Counted from the stretch's first letter, positions 34,614 through 44,697 are shown. The stretch is 64,000 nt of DNA from Kitasatospora cheerisanensis KCTC 2395 (GCF_000696185.1 NZ_KK853997.1:5806149-5870148), one strand, 5' to 3'. Notes: generated by a model from the sequence alone, not told the origin. A program made the numbers and translations.

Positions 34614-36101
34614 ATGTCGCTGTCCCGTCGGGACTTCGTGAACCGTTCGACCGTCCTCGGCGCAGGCGTCCTGATCGCCGGCAGCGCCGAGGTGCTCGCC
34701 ACCGCCCCCGGTGCGATCGCCGCCCCGGCCGGCGGTGAGGCCGCCCTCGCCAAGGGCGGGCACACCGCGGTCGGCTACGGCGAGCTGGTGTCCGACCCCC
34801 AGGGCATCCTGGCGCTGCCGAAGGGCTTCTCGTACGAGATCATCACCCGCACCGGCACCACCACCCTGGTCACCGGCGAGAGCACCCCCAGCAACCACGA
34901 CGGCACCGCCGCGTTCGAGGGCCGCCACGGCGCGACCCTGCTGGTCAACAACCACGAGCTGGCCGGCCCCCGGGCCAAGTGGCCGCACCCCGTGCCGCTG
35001 CTCCCCGGCTACGTGTACGACCCGGCCGCGGCCGGCGGCTGCACCGTCGTCGAGGTGTCCGGGCACGGGCACGGGCGCGGCGACGAGCAGGGCAAGGGCC
35101 ACGGCCACGGCAAGCGGCAGGTCCGGGAGTGGGTCGGCATCGCCGGCACCGCCACCAACTGCGCCGGCGGCGCCACCCCGTGGAACACCTGGCTGACCTG
35201 CGAGGAGACCGAGGACAAGGCCGGCACCAACGGCTTCACCAAGGACCACGGCTACGTCTTCGAGGTCGACCCGCACGACCAGGACGCCAACCGCGACCCG
35301 CAGCCGATCAAGGCCTTCGGCCGGTTCGCGCACGAGGCCGTCGTCATCGACGAGAAGCGCGGCCACGCCTACCTGACCGAGGACGCGTCCAAGCCGAACG
35401 GCCTGCTCTACCGCTGGACGCCGCCGGCCGGCTTCCGCCACGGCAAGGGCAAGCTGCGCACGCTGGCCGCCGACGCCGGCGCGCTCGAGGCGCTCAAGGC
35501 GTTCGACTCCCAGGGCAAGCTGGTCGACGACCTGTCCCGGGCCACCAAGCCCGGCACCACCTACGGCGCGGACTGGGTCAAGGTCGCCGACCGGGACGCG
35601 CGTTCGGTCTCGATCCGCAAGCAGTTCAAGGACGGCGAGATCACCCGCGCCCGCAAGCTCGAAGGCATGTGGTGGGGCGACGGCGGCATCTACTTCGTCT
35701 CCTCCTTCGCCCGCGAGGAGTCGCCGCTCCAGCACGACGGGCAGGTCTGGTTCTACAACCCGGTCCGCCGCACGCTGACGCTCAAGGTCATCCTCGGCGT
35801 CAACGCCGACATCTGGACCGACAAGGGCAACTTCGACGGCCCCGACAACATCACCGTCTCGCCCCACGGCGGCCTGATCATCGCCGAGGACGGCAACGGG
35901 CTTCAGCACCTCTTCGGCACCACCACGGACGGGCGGACGTACGCGCTGGCGCGCAACGAGCTCAACCTCGGGACGGCGGAGGAGCCGGAGTTCAGCGAGT
36001 TCACCGGCGTGACGTTCTCGCACGACGGGCGGACGCTGTTCGCGAACATCCAGGAGCCGGGCATCATGCTGGCGATCACCGGGCCGTGGCACCGCATGTG
36101 A
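34614..36101 (+). CDS. phoX: Tat-exported PhoX-family (DUF839) phosphatase
   Basis: The 495-aa protein begins with a twin-arginine signal, SRRDFVNRSTVLGAGVLIAG, so it is exported folded. The DUF839/PhoX family includes calcium-dependent alkaline phosphatases. Family blocks are GTATNCAGGATPWNTWLTCE and KLEGMWWGDGGIYF, and FDGPDNITVSPHGGLIIAED toward the end. A His/Gly insert (SGHGHGRGDEQGKGHGHG) near residue 150 is unusual and could bind metal. AGGAG lies eight bases before the ATG. The PHO-box-like repeats upstream fit induction by phosphate starvation. Confidence 0.9.
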   Translation: MSLSRRDFVNRSTVLGAGVLIAGSAEVLATAPGAIAAPAGGEAALAKGGHTAVGYGELVSDPQGILALPKGFSYEIITRTGTTTLVTGESTPSNHDGTAAFEGRHGATLLVNNHELAGPRAKWPHPVPLLPGYVYDPAAAGGCTVVEVSGHGHGRGDEQGKGHGHGKRQVREWVGIAGTATNCAGGATPWNTWLTCEETEDKAGTNGFTKDHGYVFEVDPHDQDANRDPQPIKAFGRFAHEAVVIDEKRGHAYLTEDASKPNGLLYRWTPPAGFRHGKGKLRTLAADAGALEALKAFDSQGKLVDDLSRATKPGTTYGADWVKVADRDARSVSIRKQFKDGEITRARKLEGMWWGDGGIYFVSSFAREESPLQHDGQVWFYNPVRRTLTLKVILGVNADIWTDKGNFDGPDNITVSPHGGLIIAEDGNGLQHLFGTTTDGRTYALARNELNLGTAEEPEFSEFTGVTFSHDGRTLFANIQEPGIMLAITGPWHRM

Positions 36102-36114
36102 CGCGCTGATCGGT

Positions 36115-36157
36115 GGGTCCGCCCGGGGAGGGGTGTCGCTCTCCCCCGGGCGGACCC
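36115..36157. terminator. Bidirectional terminator between phoX and the PucR-type gene
   Basis: GGGTCCGCCCGGGGAG (36115-36130) pairs with CTCCCCCGGGCGGACCC (36141-36157), with one extra C and a 10-nt loop. Confidence 0.85.
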
Positions 36158-36180
36158 TGCCCTTTCGGGGTGCGAGGGGG

Positions 36181-37776
36181 TCAGTGCTCGGCGAGCCTCA
36201 ACTGGAGCATGGCCAGCAGGCGCTGCTGAGGCTGGGTCAGGTCGAGGCCGGTCAGCTGCTCGGCCCTGCGGACGCGGTACCGCAGGGTGTTGGGGTGGAT
36301 GTGGAGGGCGTCCGCGGCGGTGCGGACCTCGCCGAGGGCGTCGAGGTAGGCGAGGACGGACTCGGCGAGGCGGGTGTGGTGCCGGGCGTCGTAGGCGGTG
36401 AGGGCGGTGAGGCGGGGGTCGCGGAGTTCGGGGCGGTCCTGGAGCAGGGCGAGCACCTCGGAGACCAGGACCTCGGCCTGCACGTCGTGCAGCGCGGCGA
36501 CGTCCGGGACGACGCCGCCGCGGCCCATCGCGTCGAGGATGCGGTCGGCCTGGGCGCGGGAGGCGGGCACCTCGGAGAGGCCGGGGACGGTGGGGCCGAT
36601 GGCGGCGCGCAGCGGGATGGCGAGGTGGGTGCGGGCGGCGTCGACGGTCTCCTGGGCCCAGTCGCGCAGGGTGGCCTGCGGGAGACCGGGCGGGAGTTCG
36701 GGGAGCAGGACGTAGACGCGGGAGTCGACGGGGGCGAGCAGCGCGCCGCGGTGGCGGGCGGCGGTGTGCACCGAGATCAGGCCGGTGACCTCGTCGCGGG
36801 AGAGTTCGGCGTCGCGGCCGTCGGTGGCGGCGGGCGCGTAGGCGAGGACGGTGGCCGGGCGGCGCAGGTCGAGGCCGAGGTGGGTGGCGAGCGACTGCGG
36901 GCCGGTGGAGCCCTCCAGCAGGCCGGTGAGCAGGGTCTGGGTGAGGCGGGCGTCCGCCGACAACTCGCGGCGGCGGCGCACCAGTTGGCCGGCGGCGACG
37001 CGGGCCGCGCCGACCAGGGCCTGGGCGGCGTTCGGGGTCAGCGGGCGGGCGCCCTCCTGGACCCAGATGGTGCCGAGCGGCTGGGCGCCGGAGCGGATCG
37101 CGATGGCGAGGCGGCGGCGGATGCCGAGCTCCGGGTGGGCGGCGATCTCGATCGCGCCCTCGGAACCGCGCAGGTGCGAGAAGACGCCCCACTCGCGGAG
37201 CTTGGCGAGGTACGGCTCCGGGCCCTGGCGGCCGAGGATGGACAGCCGCCGCAGGTCGTCGACCTCGTCGGTCTCGGAGGTGCGGGAGTAGGCGAGCACC
37301 CGGCTGGAGGTGTCCTCGACGGAGACGATGCCGCCGGTGAGGACGGCCACGGTCTGGGCGAGGGAGAACAGGTCGCCGGTGTCGGCCTCGCCGGGCTCGG
37401 CGCTGTCCGGCCCGGTGAGCAGGGTGCGGGCCAGCGAGTCGAGGTGCTCCCAGCGGGTCTCGCGGCGGACCGACAGCAACGCCACGCCGGCCTCGGTGGC
37501 GGCCTCGCGCAGCGCGTCGGCTTGGCCGGGTCCGTCGAGCTTGACGGCGACGGCGGCGGCCCGGGCCCGTCCGGCGGCGCGCAGCGCGGGGAGGGCGGCG
37601 CGGCCGCGGGCGCCGATGGCGAGGACGAGTTCGCCCGGGGCGGCGGTCGGCGGGTCCTCCGGGTCGAGGATGGCGACGTGGCGGACCGGCACGTCCAGCC
37701 CGGCCGGCGCGGCCTGGAGCTCGACCAGGGGTTCGCCGAGCGACATCAGCAGCTGGCGCAGCGGCAGGCCGTTCAT
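36181..37776 (-). CDS. PucR-family regulator, likely of proline catabolism
   Basis: The 531-aa protein has the PucR layout: N-terminal PucR sensor domain (about 1-130), a central GGDEF-like domain, and the C-terminal helix-turn-helix LGEVRTAADALHIHPNTLRYR (about 485-505). The ATG at 37776 has AAGGA about eight bases upstream; an ATG at 37806 would add ten residues. It is divergent from pruA-putA, and in Streptomyces such neighbours activate these genes in response to proline. That role is inferred. Confidence 0.85.
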   Translation of the reverse strand: MNGLPLRQLLMSLGEPLVELQAAPAGLDVPVRHVAILDPEDPPTAAPGELVLAIGARGRAALPALRAAGRARAAAVAVKLDGPGQADALREAATEAGVALLSVRRETRWEHLDSLARTLLTGPDSAEPGEADTGDLFSLAQTVAVLTGGIVSVEDTSSRVLAYSRTSETDEVDDLRRLSILGRQGPEPYLAKLREWGVFSHLRGSEGAIEIAAHPELGIRRRLAIAIRSGAQPLGTIWVQEGARPLTPNAAQALVGAARVAAGQLVRRRRELSADARLTQTLLTGLLEGSTGPQSLATHLGLDLRRPATVLAYAPAATDGRDAELSRDEVTGLISVHTAARHRGALLAPVDSRVYVLLPELPPGLPQATLRDWAQETVDAARTHLAIPLRAAIGPTVPGLSEVPASRAQADRILDAMGRGGVVPDVAALHDVQAEVLVSEVLALLQDRPELRDPRLTALTAYDARHHTRLAESVLAYLDALGEVRTAADALHIHPNTLRYRVRRAEQLTGLDLTQPQQRLLAMLQLRLAEH

Positions 37777-37939
37777 GTGCGGGTCCTTCGTGGGGTCGGA
37801 CAACATCCCGGCCCCGAGTTTAGTGAACCGGACAGGATCCGGGGGCCGTGACCGGGGCGTGACGGTGTTCGTCCGGGCGGACAACGGCGAGCGGGGGACT
37901 TTGGCGGCGCGGCCAACAGTTCGCGCCCGGCGCGGGGAA

Positions 37940-37945
37940 TAGCGT
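37940..37945 (+). promoter_or_regulatory. Candidate -10 element for pruA-putA
   Basis: TAGCGT lies 63 bp before the pruA ATG. Upstream are two short palindromes, CCGGACAGGATCCGG (about 37829-37843) and one centred on GTCCGGGCGGAC (about 37873-37884), which could bind the divergent PucR-type regulator. Confidence 0.35.
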
Positions 37946-38008
37946 TCCTCCATGGCCGGCGTGCGACCCGCGTCGGCGTCCCATGACGAGAAGGAGAGCG
38001 TGCGCGCC

Positions 38009-39636
38009 ATGGATGCTGTGACCCAGGTCCCCGCGCCGGTGAACGAGCCGGTCCACAGCTACGCCCCCGGGAGCCCCGAGCGGGCCCGCCTGGAGGCGAA
38101 GCTGAAGGAGCTGGGCGGCCAGGGGCCGATCCAGCTCACCATGACGATCAACGGCGAGCGCCGCCTCGGCGGCGGTTCCGAGTTCCACGTGGTGCAGCCG
38201 CACAACCACGCGGCCCGGCTCGGCACGCTGCGCAACGCCACCCAGGACGACGCGCGCGAGGCCATCGACACCGCGCTGGCCGCCGCGCCGGCGTGGCAGG
38301 CGCTCTCCTTCGACTCGCGTGCCGCGATCTTCCTGCGCGCCGCCGACCTGCTGGCCGGCCCTGGCGCGAGACGCTGGCCGCCGCCACCATGCTCGGCCAG
38401 TCGAAGACCGCCCAGCAGGCGGAGATCGACACCCCCTGCGAGCTGGTCGACTTCCTGCGCTTCAACGTGCACTTCGCCCGGCAGATCCTGGCCGAGCAGC
38501 CGGTCTCCTCCGAGGGCGTGTGGAACCGCAGCGACCACCGCCCGCTGGAGGGCTTCGTCTACGCGATCACCCCGTTCAACTTCACCGCGATCGCCGGCAA
38601 CCTGCCGACCGCGCCCGCGCTGATGGGCAACGTGGTGATCTGGAAGCCGTCCCCCACGCAGCAGTTCGCCGCGCACTACCTGATGCAGCTGCTGGAGGCC
38701 GCCGGCCTGCCCAAGGGCGTCATCAACATGGTCACCGGCGACGGCCTGGACGTCTCCGAGGTCGCGCTCAAGCACCCCGCGCTGGCCGGCATCCACTTCA
38801 CCGGTTCCACCGCCACCTTCCAGCACCTGTGGCGCACGGTCGGCGAGAACATCGCCGGCTACCGCACCTACCCGCGGATCGTCGGCGAGACCGGCGGCAA
38901 GGACTTCCTGGTCGCCCACCCGTCCGCCGACAAGGCCGTCCTGAAGACCGCGATGACCCGCGGCGCCTTCGAGTTCCAGGGCCAGAAGTGCTCGGCGCTG
39001 TCCCGCGCCTACGTGCCGGCCTCGATCTGGGCCGAGCTGAAGGACGAGTTCCGCGACGAGGTCGAGTGGCTCACCATGGGCGACGTCACCGACCTGGCGA
39101 ACTTCATGGGCGCCGTCATCGACGACCGCTCCTTCGCCAAGAACAAGGCCGCGATCGACCGCGCCCAGGCCGACCCCAAGGTCGAGGTCCTGGCCGGCGG
39201 CAGCTACGACGACTCGGTCGGCTGGTTCGTCCGCCCGACCGTGCTGGTCTGCGAGGACCCGGCCGCCGAGTACTTCAAGGACGAGTACTTCGGCCCGATC
39301 CTCGCCGTGCACGTCTACCAGGACGAGAACTACGACGAGATGCTCGCGCAGATGGAGTCGGTCTCCTCCTACGGCCTGACCGGCTCGATCATCGCCCAGG
39401 ACCGCACGGCCGTCGAGCACGCCATGCACGTGCTGCGCAACGCCGCCGGCAACTTCTACATCAACGACAAGCCGACCGGCGCCGTCGTCGGCCAGCAGCC
39501 CTTCGGCGGCGGCCGCGCCTCCGGCACCAACGACAAGGCCGGCGCCAAGCAGAACCTGATGCGCTGGACGTCCACCCGGTCCATCAAGGAGACGTTCGTC
39601 CCGCCGACGGACTACCGCTACCCGCACATGGGCTGA
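38009..39636 (+). pseudogene. pruA: 1-pyrroline-5-carboxylate dehydrogenase, frameshifted as sequenced
   Basis: The enzyme oxidises pyrroline-5-carboxylate to glutamate, the second proline-degradation step. Reading from the ATG at 38009 (AAGGAG at 37991) gives the family N-terminus up to AADLLAGP, then the frame changes to the one encoding WRETLAAATMLGQSKTAQQA. The C run at 38359-38361 has three bases where GGC-CCC-TGG needs four. Total length 1628 bp is one short of a multiple of three; repaired it is 542 aa. Catalytic Cys in GQKCSALS and Glu in GETGGKD are intact downstream. Sequencing error is likelier than loss, since everything else is conserved. Confidence 0.88.
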
Positions 39637-39725
39637 CGAAGCCTCAGTGCCGTTCTGCGGGGCGGCCGCCACCCCGGCCGCCCCGCACCTCTCCCCACCA
39701 GCTGATCCTTGATCGGGAGTCCACG

Positions 39726-40655
39726 ATGCTCCGTTCCGCCCTCCTCGCCGCCTCGCGCTCCCCGCAGGTGCGCACCATGGTCGAGAAGTTCCCGCCCACC
39801 CACGCGATAGTCGAGCGCTTCGTCGCCGGCGACCGCCTCGACCAGGGCGTGAGCGCGACCGAGACGCTGGTCAGCAGCGGCCGCAAGGTCACCCTCGACC
39901 ACCTCGGCGAGGACACCAAGGACGCCGAGCAGGCCGCCGCCACCGCGCTGGCCTACGAGCACCTGCTGACCGCCCTCAAGGAGACCGGCCTCGCCGCCGA
40001 CGCCGAGGTCTCCGTCAAGCTCTCCGCGGTCGGCCAGTTCCTGCCGGTCGACGGCGAGAAGATCGCACTGGAGAACGCCCGCCGGATCTGCCAGGCCGCC
40101 GCCGACGCCGGCACCACGGTGACCCTCGACATGGAGGACCACACCACCACCGACTCCACCCTCGGCATCGCCCGCGAGCTGCGCGCCGACTTCCCGTGGC
40201 TCGGCGTCGTCCTCCAGGCGTACCTGCGCCGCACCGAGGCCGACTGCCGCGACCTCGCCCACGAGGGTTCCCGGGTCCGCATCTGCAAGGGCGCCTACAA
40301 GGAGCCCGAGTCGGTCGCCTTCCAGGGCAAGCGCGAGGTCGACCTCGCGTACGTCCGCGCGCTGAAGGTCCTGATGGCCGGTCAGGGCTACCCGATGGTG
40401 GCCTCGCACGACCCCAACATGATCAAGATCGCGGGCCAGTTGGCCGAGTGGAACCGCCGCGACGTCACCTCGTTCGAGTACCAGATGCTCTTCGGCATCC
40501 GCCCCGAGGAGCAGCTCCGGCTCGCCGAGGCCGGCAACACCATGCGCGTCTACCTCCCCTACGGCCAGGAGTGGTACGGCTACTTCATGCGCCGCCTCGC
40601 GGAGCGCCCCGCGAACCTGACGTTCTTCCTCCGCGCGATGGCCACCCGCGGCTGA
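39726..40655 (+). CDS. putA: Proline dehydrogenase (monofunctional)
   Basis: The 309-aa FAD enzyme oxidises proline to pyrroline-5-carboxylate. TIM-barrel blocks VTLDMEDHTTTD, LGVVLQAYLRRTEADC, RICKGAYKEP and SFEYQMLFGIRPEEQ match the short Gram-positive form (PRODH). GGGAG lies seven bases before the ATG. It follows pruA by 89 bp and is closed by a strong hairpin. Confidence 0.95.
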   Translation: MLRSALLAASRSPQVRTMVEKFPPTHAIVERFVAGDRLDQGVSATETLVSSGRKVTLDHLGEDTKDAEQAAATALAYEHLLTALKETGLAADAEVSVKLSAVGQFLPVDGEKIALENARRICQAAADAGTTVTLDMEDHTTTDSTLGIARELRADFPWLGVVLQAYLRRTEADCRDLAHEGSRVRICKGAYKEPESVAFQGKREVDLAYVRALKVLMAGQGYPMVASHDPNMIKIAGQLAEWNRRDVTSFEYQMLFGIRPEEQLRLAEAGNTMRVYLPYGQEWYGYFMRRLAERPANLTFFLRAMATRG

Positions 40656-40670
40656 CGGCCACTCAACTCC

Positions 40671-40709
40671 CCGGCGGGGCCCGCGGCATGACGCCGCGGG
40701 CCCCGCCGG
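40671..40709. terminator. Bidirectional terminator after putA
   Basis: CCGGCGGGGCCCGCGGC (40671-40687) pairs perfectly over 17 bp with 40693-40709 around ATGAC. It sits between convergent putA and the TerD gene. Confidence 0.9.
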
Positions 40710-40725
40710 CGACTCCGGGGGTGTG

Positions 40726-41937
40726 TCAGAGCATGGCGGCGGCGGGCTTGACCATGGAGCGGGCGGTCTTGGCGTCGACGTACTCGCCCAGGGCGGTCAT
40801 GACCCATTCGCCGGAGAACTGGCGGACCAGCTTGCACATGGCGACGCCGGTGCGGGGTTCGGCGTGGGTGAGGTCGAAGCGGACGAGTTCCTCGCCGGTG
40901 GTGGCGTCGACCAGGCGGCAGTAGGCGTTCTTGACGTCGGTGAACTTCTGGCCGGAGAAGGAGTTGACGACGAAGACCAGCCCGCAGACCTCGGGGGGCA
41001 GGCCGCCGAGGTGGACGGTGATGGCCTCGTCGTCGCCGCCACCCTTGCCGGTGAGGTTGTCGCCGGAGTGGGCGATCGCGCCGTTGAAGACCGAGAGCTT
41101 CATGAACCAGGCGGTCTCGATCCGCTCGCGGTTCGCGTTGAAGGCGATCACCGAGGCGTCCAGGTCGATGCCGCGGCCGCGGCCGGCGGGCTCCCAGCCC
41201 AGGCCCATCCGGACCGAGGCGAGGAAGGGCTTGCCGGCCTTCTCCAGGGAGACCGAGCCGCCCTTGACCAGGTTGACCCGGCCCTTGTCGAGGGTGATCT
41301 TGCCGACCGCGGGGGAGCCGGAGGGCATCGGCGGCGGGGTGGCGGACGCCGGGGCGGCGGCGGGCACCGGCGGTGCGGCGGGCGGTGCGGGCGGGACCGG
41401 CGGCGCGGAGGGGACGGCGGCGGCCGGGGCCTCGTCCTCGACGGAGACGCCGAAGTCGGTGGCGATGCCGGCCAGGCCGTTGGCGTAGCCCTGGCCGACG
41501 GCGCGGATCTTCCACTCGGCGCCGCGGCGGTAGACCTCGACCACCACCAGGGCGGTCTCCCGGCCGAGCCGGGGCGGGGTGAAGGTGAAGAGTTCGCGGC
41601 CGCTGTCGGCGTCCCGGACGGTCGCGGTGGGCTCGGTGCCGGCGAAGGTGGCCTGCCGGTCGTCGAGCGAGGCGGTGACCACGATCCGGGTGATCTCGGC
41701 GGGCACGCCGGAGGTGTCGACGGTGATCGCGTCGGGGGCGCCGCCGGCGGCCGGACGGTGCGTCACGCCCGGGCCGCTCGGGGCGTTGAAGAACACGAAG
41801 TCCGCATCCGAACGGACCTTGCCGGACTGGGTGAGCAGCAGCCCGGACACGTCCAGCTGCTTGGGCGCGGTGACCTCCACCACGACCCGGCCCGCACCGA
41901 GCGGTGCGTTGCCGCCCTGCACCAGAACAGACGTCAC
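40726..41937 (-). CDS. Two-domain TerD-family protein
   Basis: The 403-aa protein holds two TerD-like stress domains joined by a Pro/Ala linker of about 45 residues (near 178-222). The first (about 1-175) is divergent, with VLVQGGNAPLGAGRVVVEV and AVGQGYANGLAGIATDFGV. The second (about 225-403) is canonical, with RMGLGWEPAGRGRGIDLDAS, SGDNLTGKGGGDDEAI and a Ca-binding-like acid set. TerD proteins bind calcium and are tied to tellurite and stress resistance. The GTG has AGGAGGA upstream. No ter operon is adjacent. Confidence 0.88.
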   Translation of the reverse strand: MTSVLVQGGNAPLGAGRVVVEVTAPKQLDVSGLLLTQSGKVRSDADFVFFNAPSGPGVTHRPAAGGAPDAITVDTSGVPAEITRIVVTASLDDRQATFAGTEPTATVRDADSGRELFTFTPPRLGRETALVVVEVYRRGAEWKIRAVGQGYANGLAGIATDFGVSVEDEAPAAAVPSAPPVPPAPPAAPPVPAAAPASATPPPMPSGSPAVGKITLDKGRVNLVKGGSVSLEKAGKPFLASVRMGLGWEPAGRGRGIDLDASVIAFNANRERIETAWFMKLSVFNGAIAHSGDNLTGKGGGDDEAITVHLGGLPPEVCGLVFVVNSFSGQKFTDVKNAYCRLVDATTGEELVRFDLTHAEPRTGVAMCKLVRQFSGEWVMTALGEYVDAKTARSMVKPAAAML

Positions 41938-42063
41938 GTGCTCCTCCTAGACTCGCCGCCGCGACCACCCTAGCCAACGGTCCGGGCCCGCCGCGGTACG
42001 CCGCCAGCGAATCCCGGTCGAACACGCTTGCCGGGCCCGGGCGGGCTCGGCGAGCATGCAGTC

Positions 42064-44556
42064 ATGCCAGCACTGCAACGAGCCGAAGCAACTGTCCGTG
42101 CCCGCCTCCTGGAGGTCCGCGGCTACACCGTCGACCTCGACCTGACCCGGGGGGCGGAGCGGTTCGGCAGCACCACCGTGATCCGGTTCGGGTGCGCCGA
42201 GCCCGGCGCCGACAGCTTCGTCGACCTGGAGCCGGCCGCCCTGCACCGGGCCGTGCTGAACGGCCGACCGCTGGACGTGGCCGACCTGGACGGCAACCGC
42301 CTCGCGCTGCCCGGCCTGCTCGCCGAGAACGAGCTGCTGATCGAGGCCGAGATGCGCTACTCGCGCACCGGCGAGGGCCTGCACCGCTACACCGACCCCG
42401 CCGACGACGCGGTCTACCTGTACGCCACCTGCGGCCCGGACCTGGCCGCGAAGGTCTTCGCCTGCTTCGACCAGCCCGACCTGAAGGCCCCGATCACCCT
42501 CACCGCCACCGCGCCCGGGGAGTGGACGCTGGTCGCCAACGGGGCGCCGGTCAAGTCCGACGGCGGGCACTGGGAGTTCGCCGCCACCAAGCCGATCTCC
42601 ACCTACCTGTTCACGGTCGTCGCGGGCCCGCTGCACTCGGTGTACGGCGAGCACGACGGCATCCCGCTGGGCCTGCACGCCCGCCGCTCGCTGGCCGCCG
42701 AACTCGACCGCGAGGCCCCCGAGCTGTTCGAGGTGACGGCCGCCTCGCTGGACCGGCTGCACGAACTCTTCGACGAGCGCTACCCCTTCGGCGAGTACCA
42801 CCAGGCCTTCGTGCCCGAGTTCAACTGGGGCGCGATGGAGAACCCCGGCTGCGTGGTGTTCCGCGACGAGATGCTGTTCCGCTCCCCGGCCACCGAGGCC
42901 GACCACGAGCGCCGCGCCATGGTGATCTGCCACGAGATGGCCCACATGTGGTTCGGCGACCTGGTCACCATGCGCTGGTGGGACGACCTGTGGCTGAACG
43001 AGTCGTTCGCCGAGATGCTCGGCTACCGGATCGCCGCCGAGTCCACCCGCTTCACCGGCACCTGGACGGCCTTCGCCGCCCAGCGCAAGGGCTGGGGCTA
43101 CGACGCCGACCAGCGCTCCTCCACCCACCCGGTGGCCGGCAACGGCACCCGCTCGGTGGCCGAGGCGATGGTCAACTTCGACGGCATCTCCTACGCCAAG
43201 GGCGCGTCCGCGCTGCGCCAGCTCGTCGCCTGGCTCGGCGACGAGGCGTTCTTCGCCGGCCTCAACGCGTACTTCGCCGACCACCTGTACGGCAACGCCG
43301 AACTCCCCGACTTCCTGGCCGCGCTGGCCACCGCCAGCGGCCGCGACGTGCACGGCTGGGCCGACGCCTGGCTGCGCACCAGCGGCGTCGACACGCTGCG
43401 CGCCGAGACCGAGCGCGCCGACGACGGCACCCTGACCGCGCTCACCGTGGTCAACGAGGGCGAGCGGCCGCACCTGATCGAGGTCGGCGGCCACCGGGTC
43501 GAGGACGGCCGGCTCGTCCCGGCCGGCCGCGCCGCCGTCGAGATCGGCCCCGGCCGCCGGGTCGCCGTGCCCGCCCTGGTCGAGGCCGGCGCCCAGCTGG
43601 TCGTCCCCAACGACGGCGACCTCACCTGGGCCAAGATCCGGCTGGACGCGCACTCCTGGCGGCTCGTCACCGAGTCGCTCTCCACGATCGGCGACGACGT
43701 CACCCGCGCCGTCCTCTGGGAGCACGCCCGCGACCTGGTCCGCGACGCCGAACTCGACCCGGCCGAGTACCTCCGCCTGATGGAGCGTCACCTGCCCGCC
43801 GAGACCAGCGACGTCATCGTCGAGACGGTGCTCACCTTCGCCCGCGTCCACGTCGCCGGCCGCCACCTCACCGGCGAGCGCCGCACCGAGGGCCTGGCCG
43901 CCGTCAGCCGCACCGCCCGCGCACTGCTCGCCGACGGCGGCAGCGAGGGCATCCGGCTGGCCGCGCTGCGCGCCGCCGTGGACAGCTCCGGCGGCGAGCA
44001 GCAGCTCGCCGAACTGCGCGGCTGGCTGGCCGGCGAGGGCGTCCCCGCCGGGCTGGAGCTCGGCCCCGAACTGCGCTGGGCGGGCCTGGCCCGACTGGCC
44101 GCGCTCGGCGAACTCGACGAGGACCGGATCGCCGCCGAGACCGCCCGCGAACCCGGCACCGAGGCCGACTTCGGCGCCGCCCGCTGCCGCGCCGCCCGGC
44201 CCGACAGCGAGGCCAAGGCCCGCGCCTGGCACGACCTGTTCACCCCCGACGCGATGTCCAACCGCCTGCTGGAGGCCACCGCCCGCGGCTTCTGGGCCTC
44301 CGGCGACGAGACCGAGCAGACCGCGTACGCGCTGCGCTTCTTCGAGCGGATCGGCGAGGCCGCGCAGCGCGGCGACATCATCGCCCGCCTGCTCGGCGCC
44401 ACCCTCTTCCCGGTCGCCCAGGCCGGCCCGGAGGTGGTGGCCGCCGCCGAAACCGCCCTCGGCGACCCGGGGCTGACGCCGTCGCTGCGCCGCAACCTGG
44501 CGGACTGCACGGACGACCTCCGGCGCACCCGGGCGATCCGGGCGGCCTTCGAGTAG
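42064..44556 (+). CDS. pepN: Aminopeptidase N (M1 family)
   Basis: The 830-aa zinc aminopeptidase trims N-terminal residues from peptides. GAMEN appears in NWGAMENPGCVVF, and the zinc site is HEMAH with His290, Glu291 and His294, completed by Glu313 in LNESFAE. The C-terminal ERAP1-like helical domain is complete. Length is normal for the actinobacterial enzyme. The ATG at 42064 has a weak ribosome site; a GTG/ATG lead upstream is not conserved-looking. Confidence 0.96.
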   Translation: MPALQRAEATVRARLLEVRGYTVDLDLTRGAERFGSTTVIRFGCAEPGADSFVDLEPAALHRAVLNGRPLDVADLDGNRLALPGLLAENELLIEAEMRYSRTGEGLHRYTDPADDAVYLYATCGPDLAAKVFACFDQPDLKAPITLTATAPGEWTLVANGAPVKSDGGHWEFAATKPISTYLFTVVAGPLHSVYGEHDGIPLGLHARRSLAAELDREAPELFEVTAASLDRLHELFDERYPFGEYHQAFVPEFNWGAMENPGCVVFRDEMLFRSPATEADHERRAMVICHEMAHMWFGDLVTMRWWDDLWLNESFAEMLGYRIAAESTRFTGTWTAFAAQRKGWGYDADQRSSTHPVAGNGTRSVAEAMVNFDGISYAKGASALRQLVAWLGDEAFFAGLNAYFADHLYGNAELPDFLAALATASGRDVHGWADAWLRTSGVDTLRAETERADDGTLTALTVVNEGERPHLIEVGGHRVEDGRLVPAGRAAVEIGPGRRVAVPALVEAGAQLVVPNDGDLTWAKIRLDAHSWRLVTESLSTIGDDVTRAVLWEHARDLVRDAELDPAEYLRLMERHLPAETSDVIVETVLTFARVHVAGRHLTGERRTEGLAAVSRTARALLADGGSEGIRLAALRAAVDSSGGEQQLAELRGWLAGEGVPAGLELGPELRWAGLARLAALGELDEDRIAAETAREPGTEADFGAARCRAARPDSEAKARAWHDLFTPDAMSNRLLEATARGFWASGDETEQTAYALRFFERIGEAAQRGDIIARLLGATLFPVAQAGPEVVAAAETALGDPGLTPSLRRNLADCTDDLRRTRAIRAAFE

Positions 44557-44571
44557 GGGCCGGAGCCGGGC

Positions 44572-44697
44572 CCAGGGCTCGGGGAACGGCGAGGTCGTGT
44601 TGCGGCGGGCCTCAGGACGGTGGCCCGAAGCAGCCGGACCGATTCGCGCCCCTTTGATCCTCCGCAGACTCGGCCTCGCCGTTCCCCGAGCCCCTGG
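44572..44697. repeat. 23-bp inverted repeats around a 79-bp core
   Basis: The left arm 44572-44594 (starting CCAGGGCTCGGGGAACGG) and the right arm 44674-44697 (ending CGTTCCCCGAGCCCCTGG) are complementary apart from one extra C. The core is non-coding. It resembles dispersed streptomycete intergenic repeats with CGGGGAAC arms and may terminate both convergent flanking genes. Confidence 0.6.

Noticed and set aside
37952..38008. Earlier ATG for pruA, as a leaderless start behind TAGCGT
   Set aside because: Possible, but the ATG at 38009 has AAGGAG and gives the N-terminus I expect for the family; kept only as an alternative.
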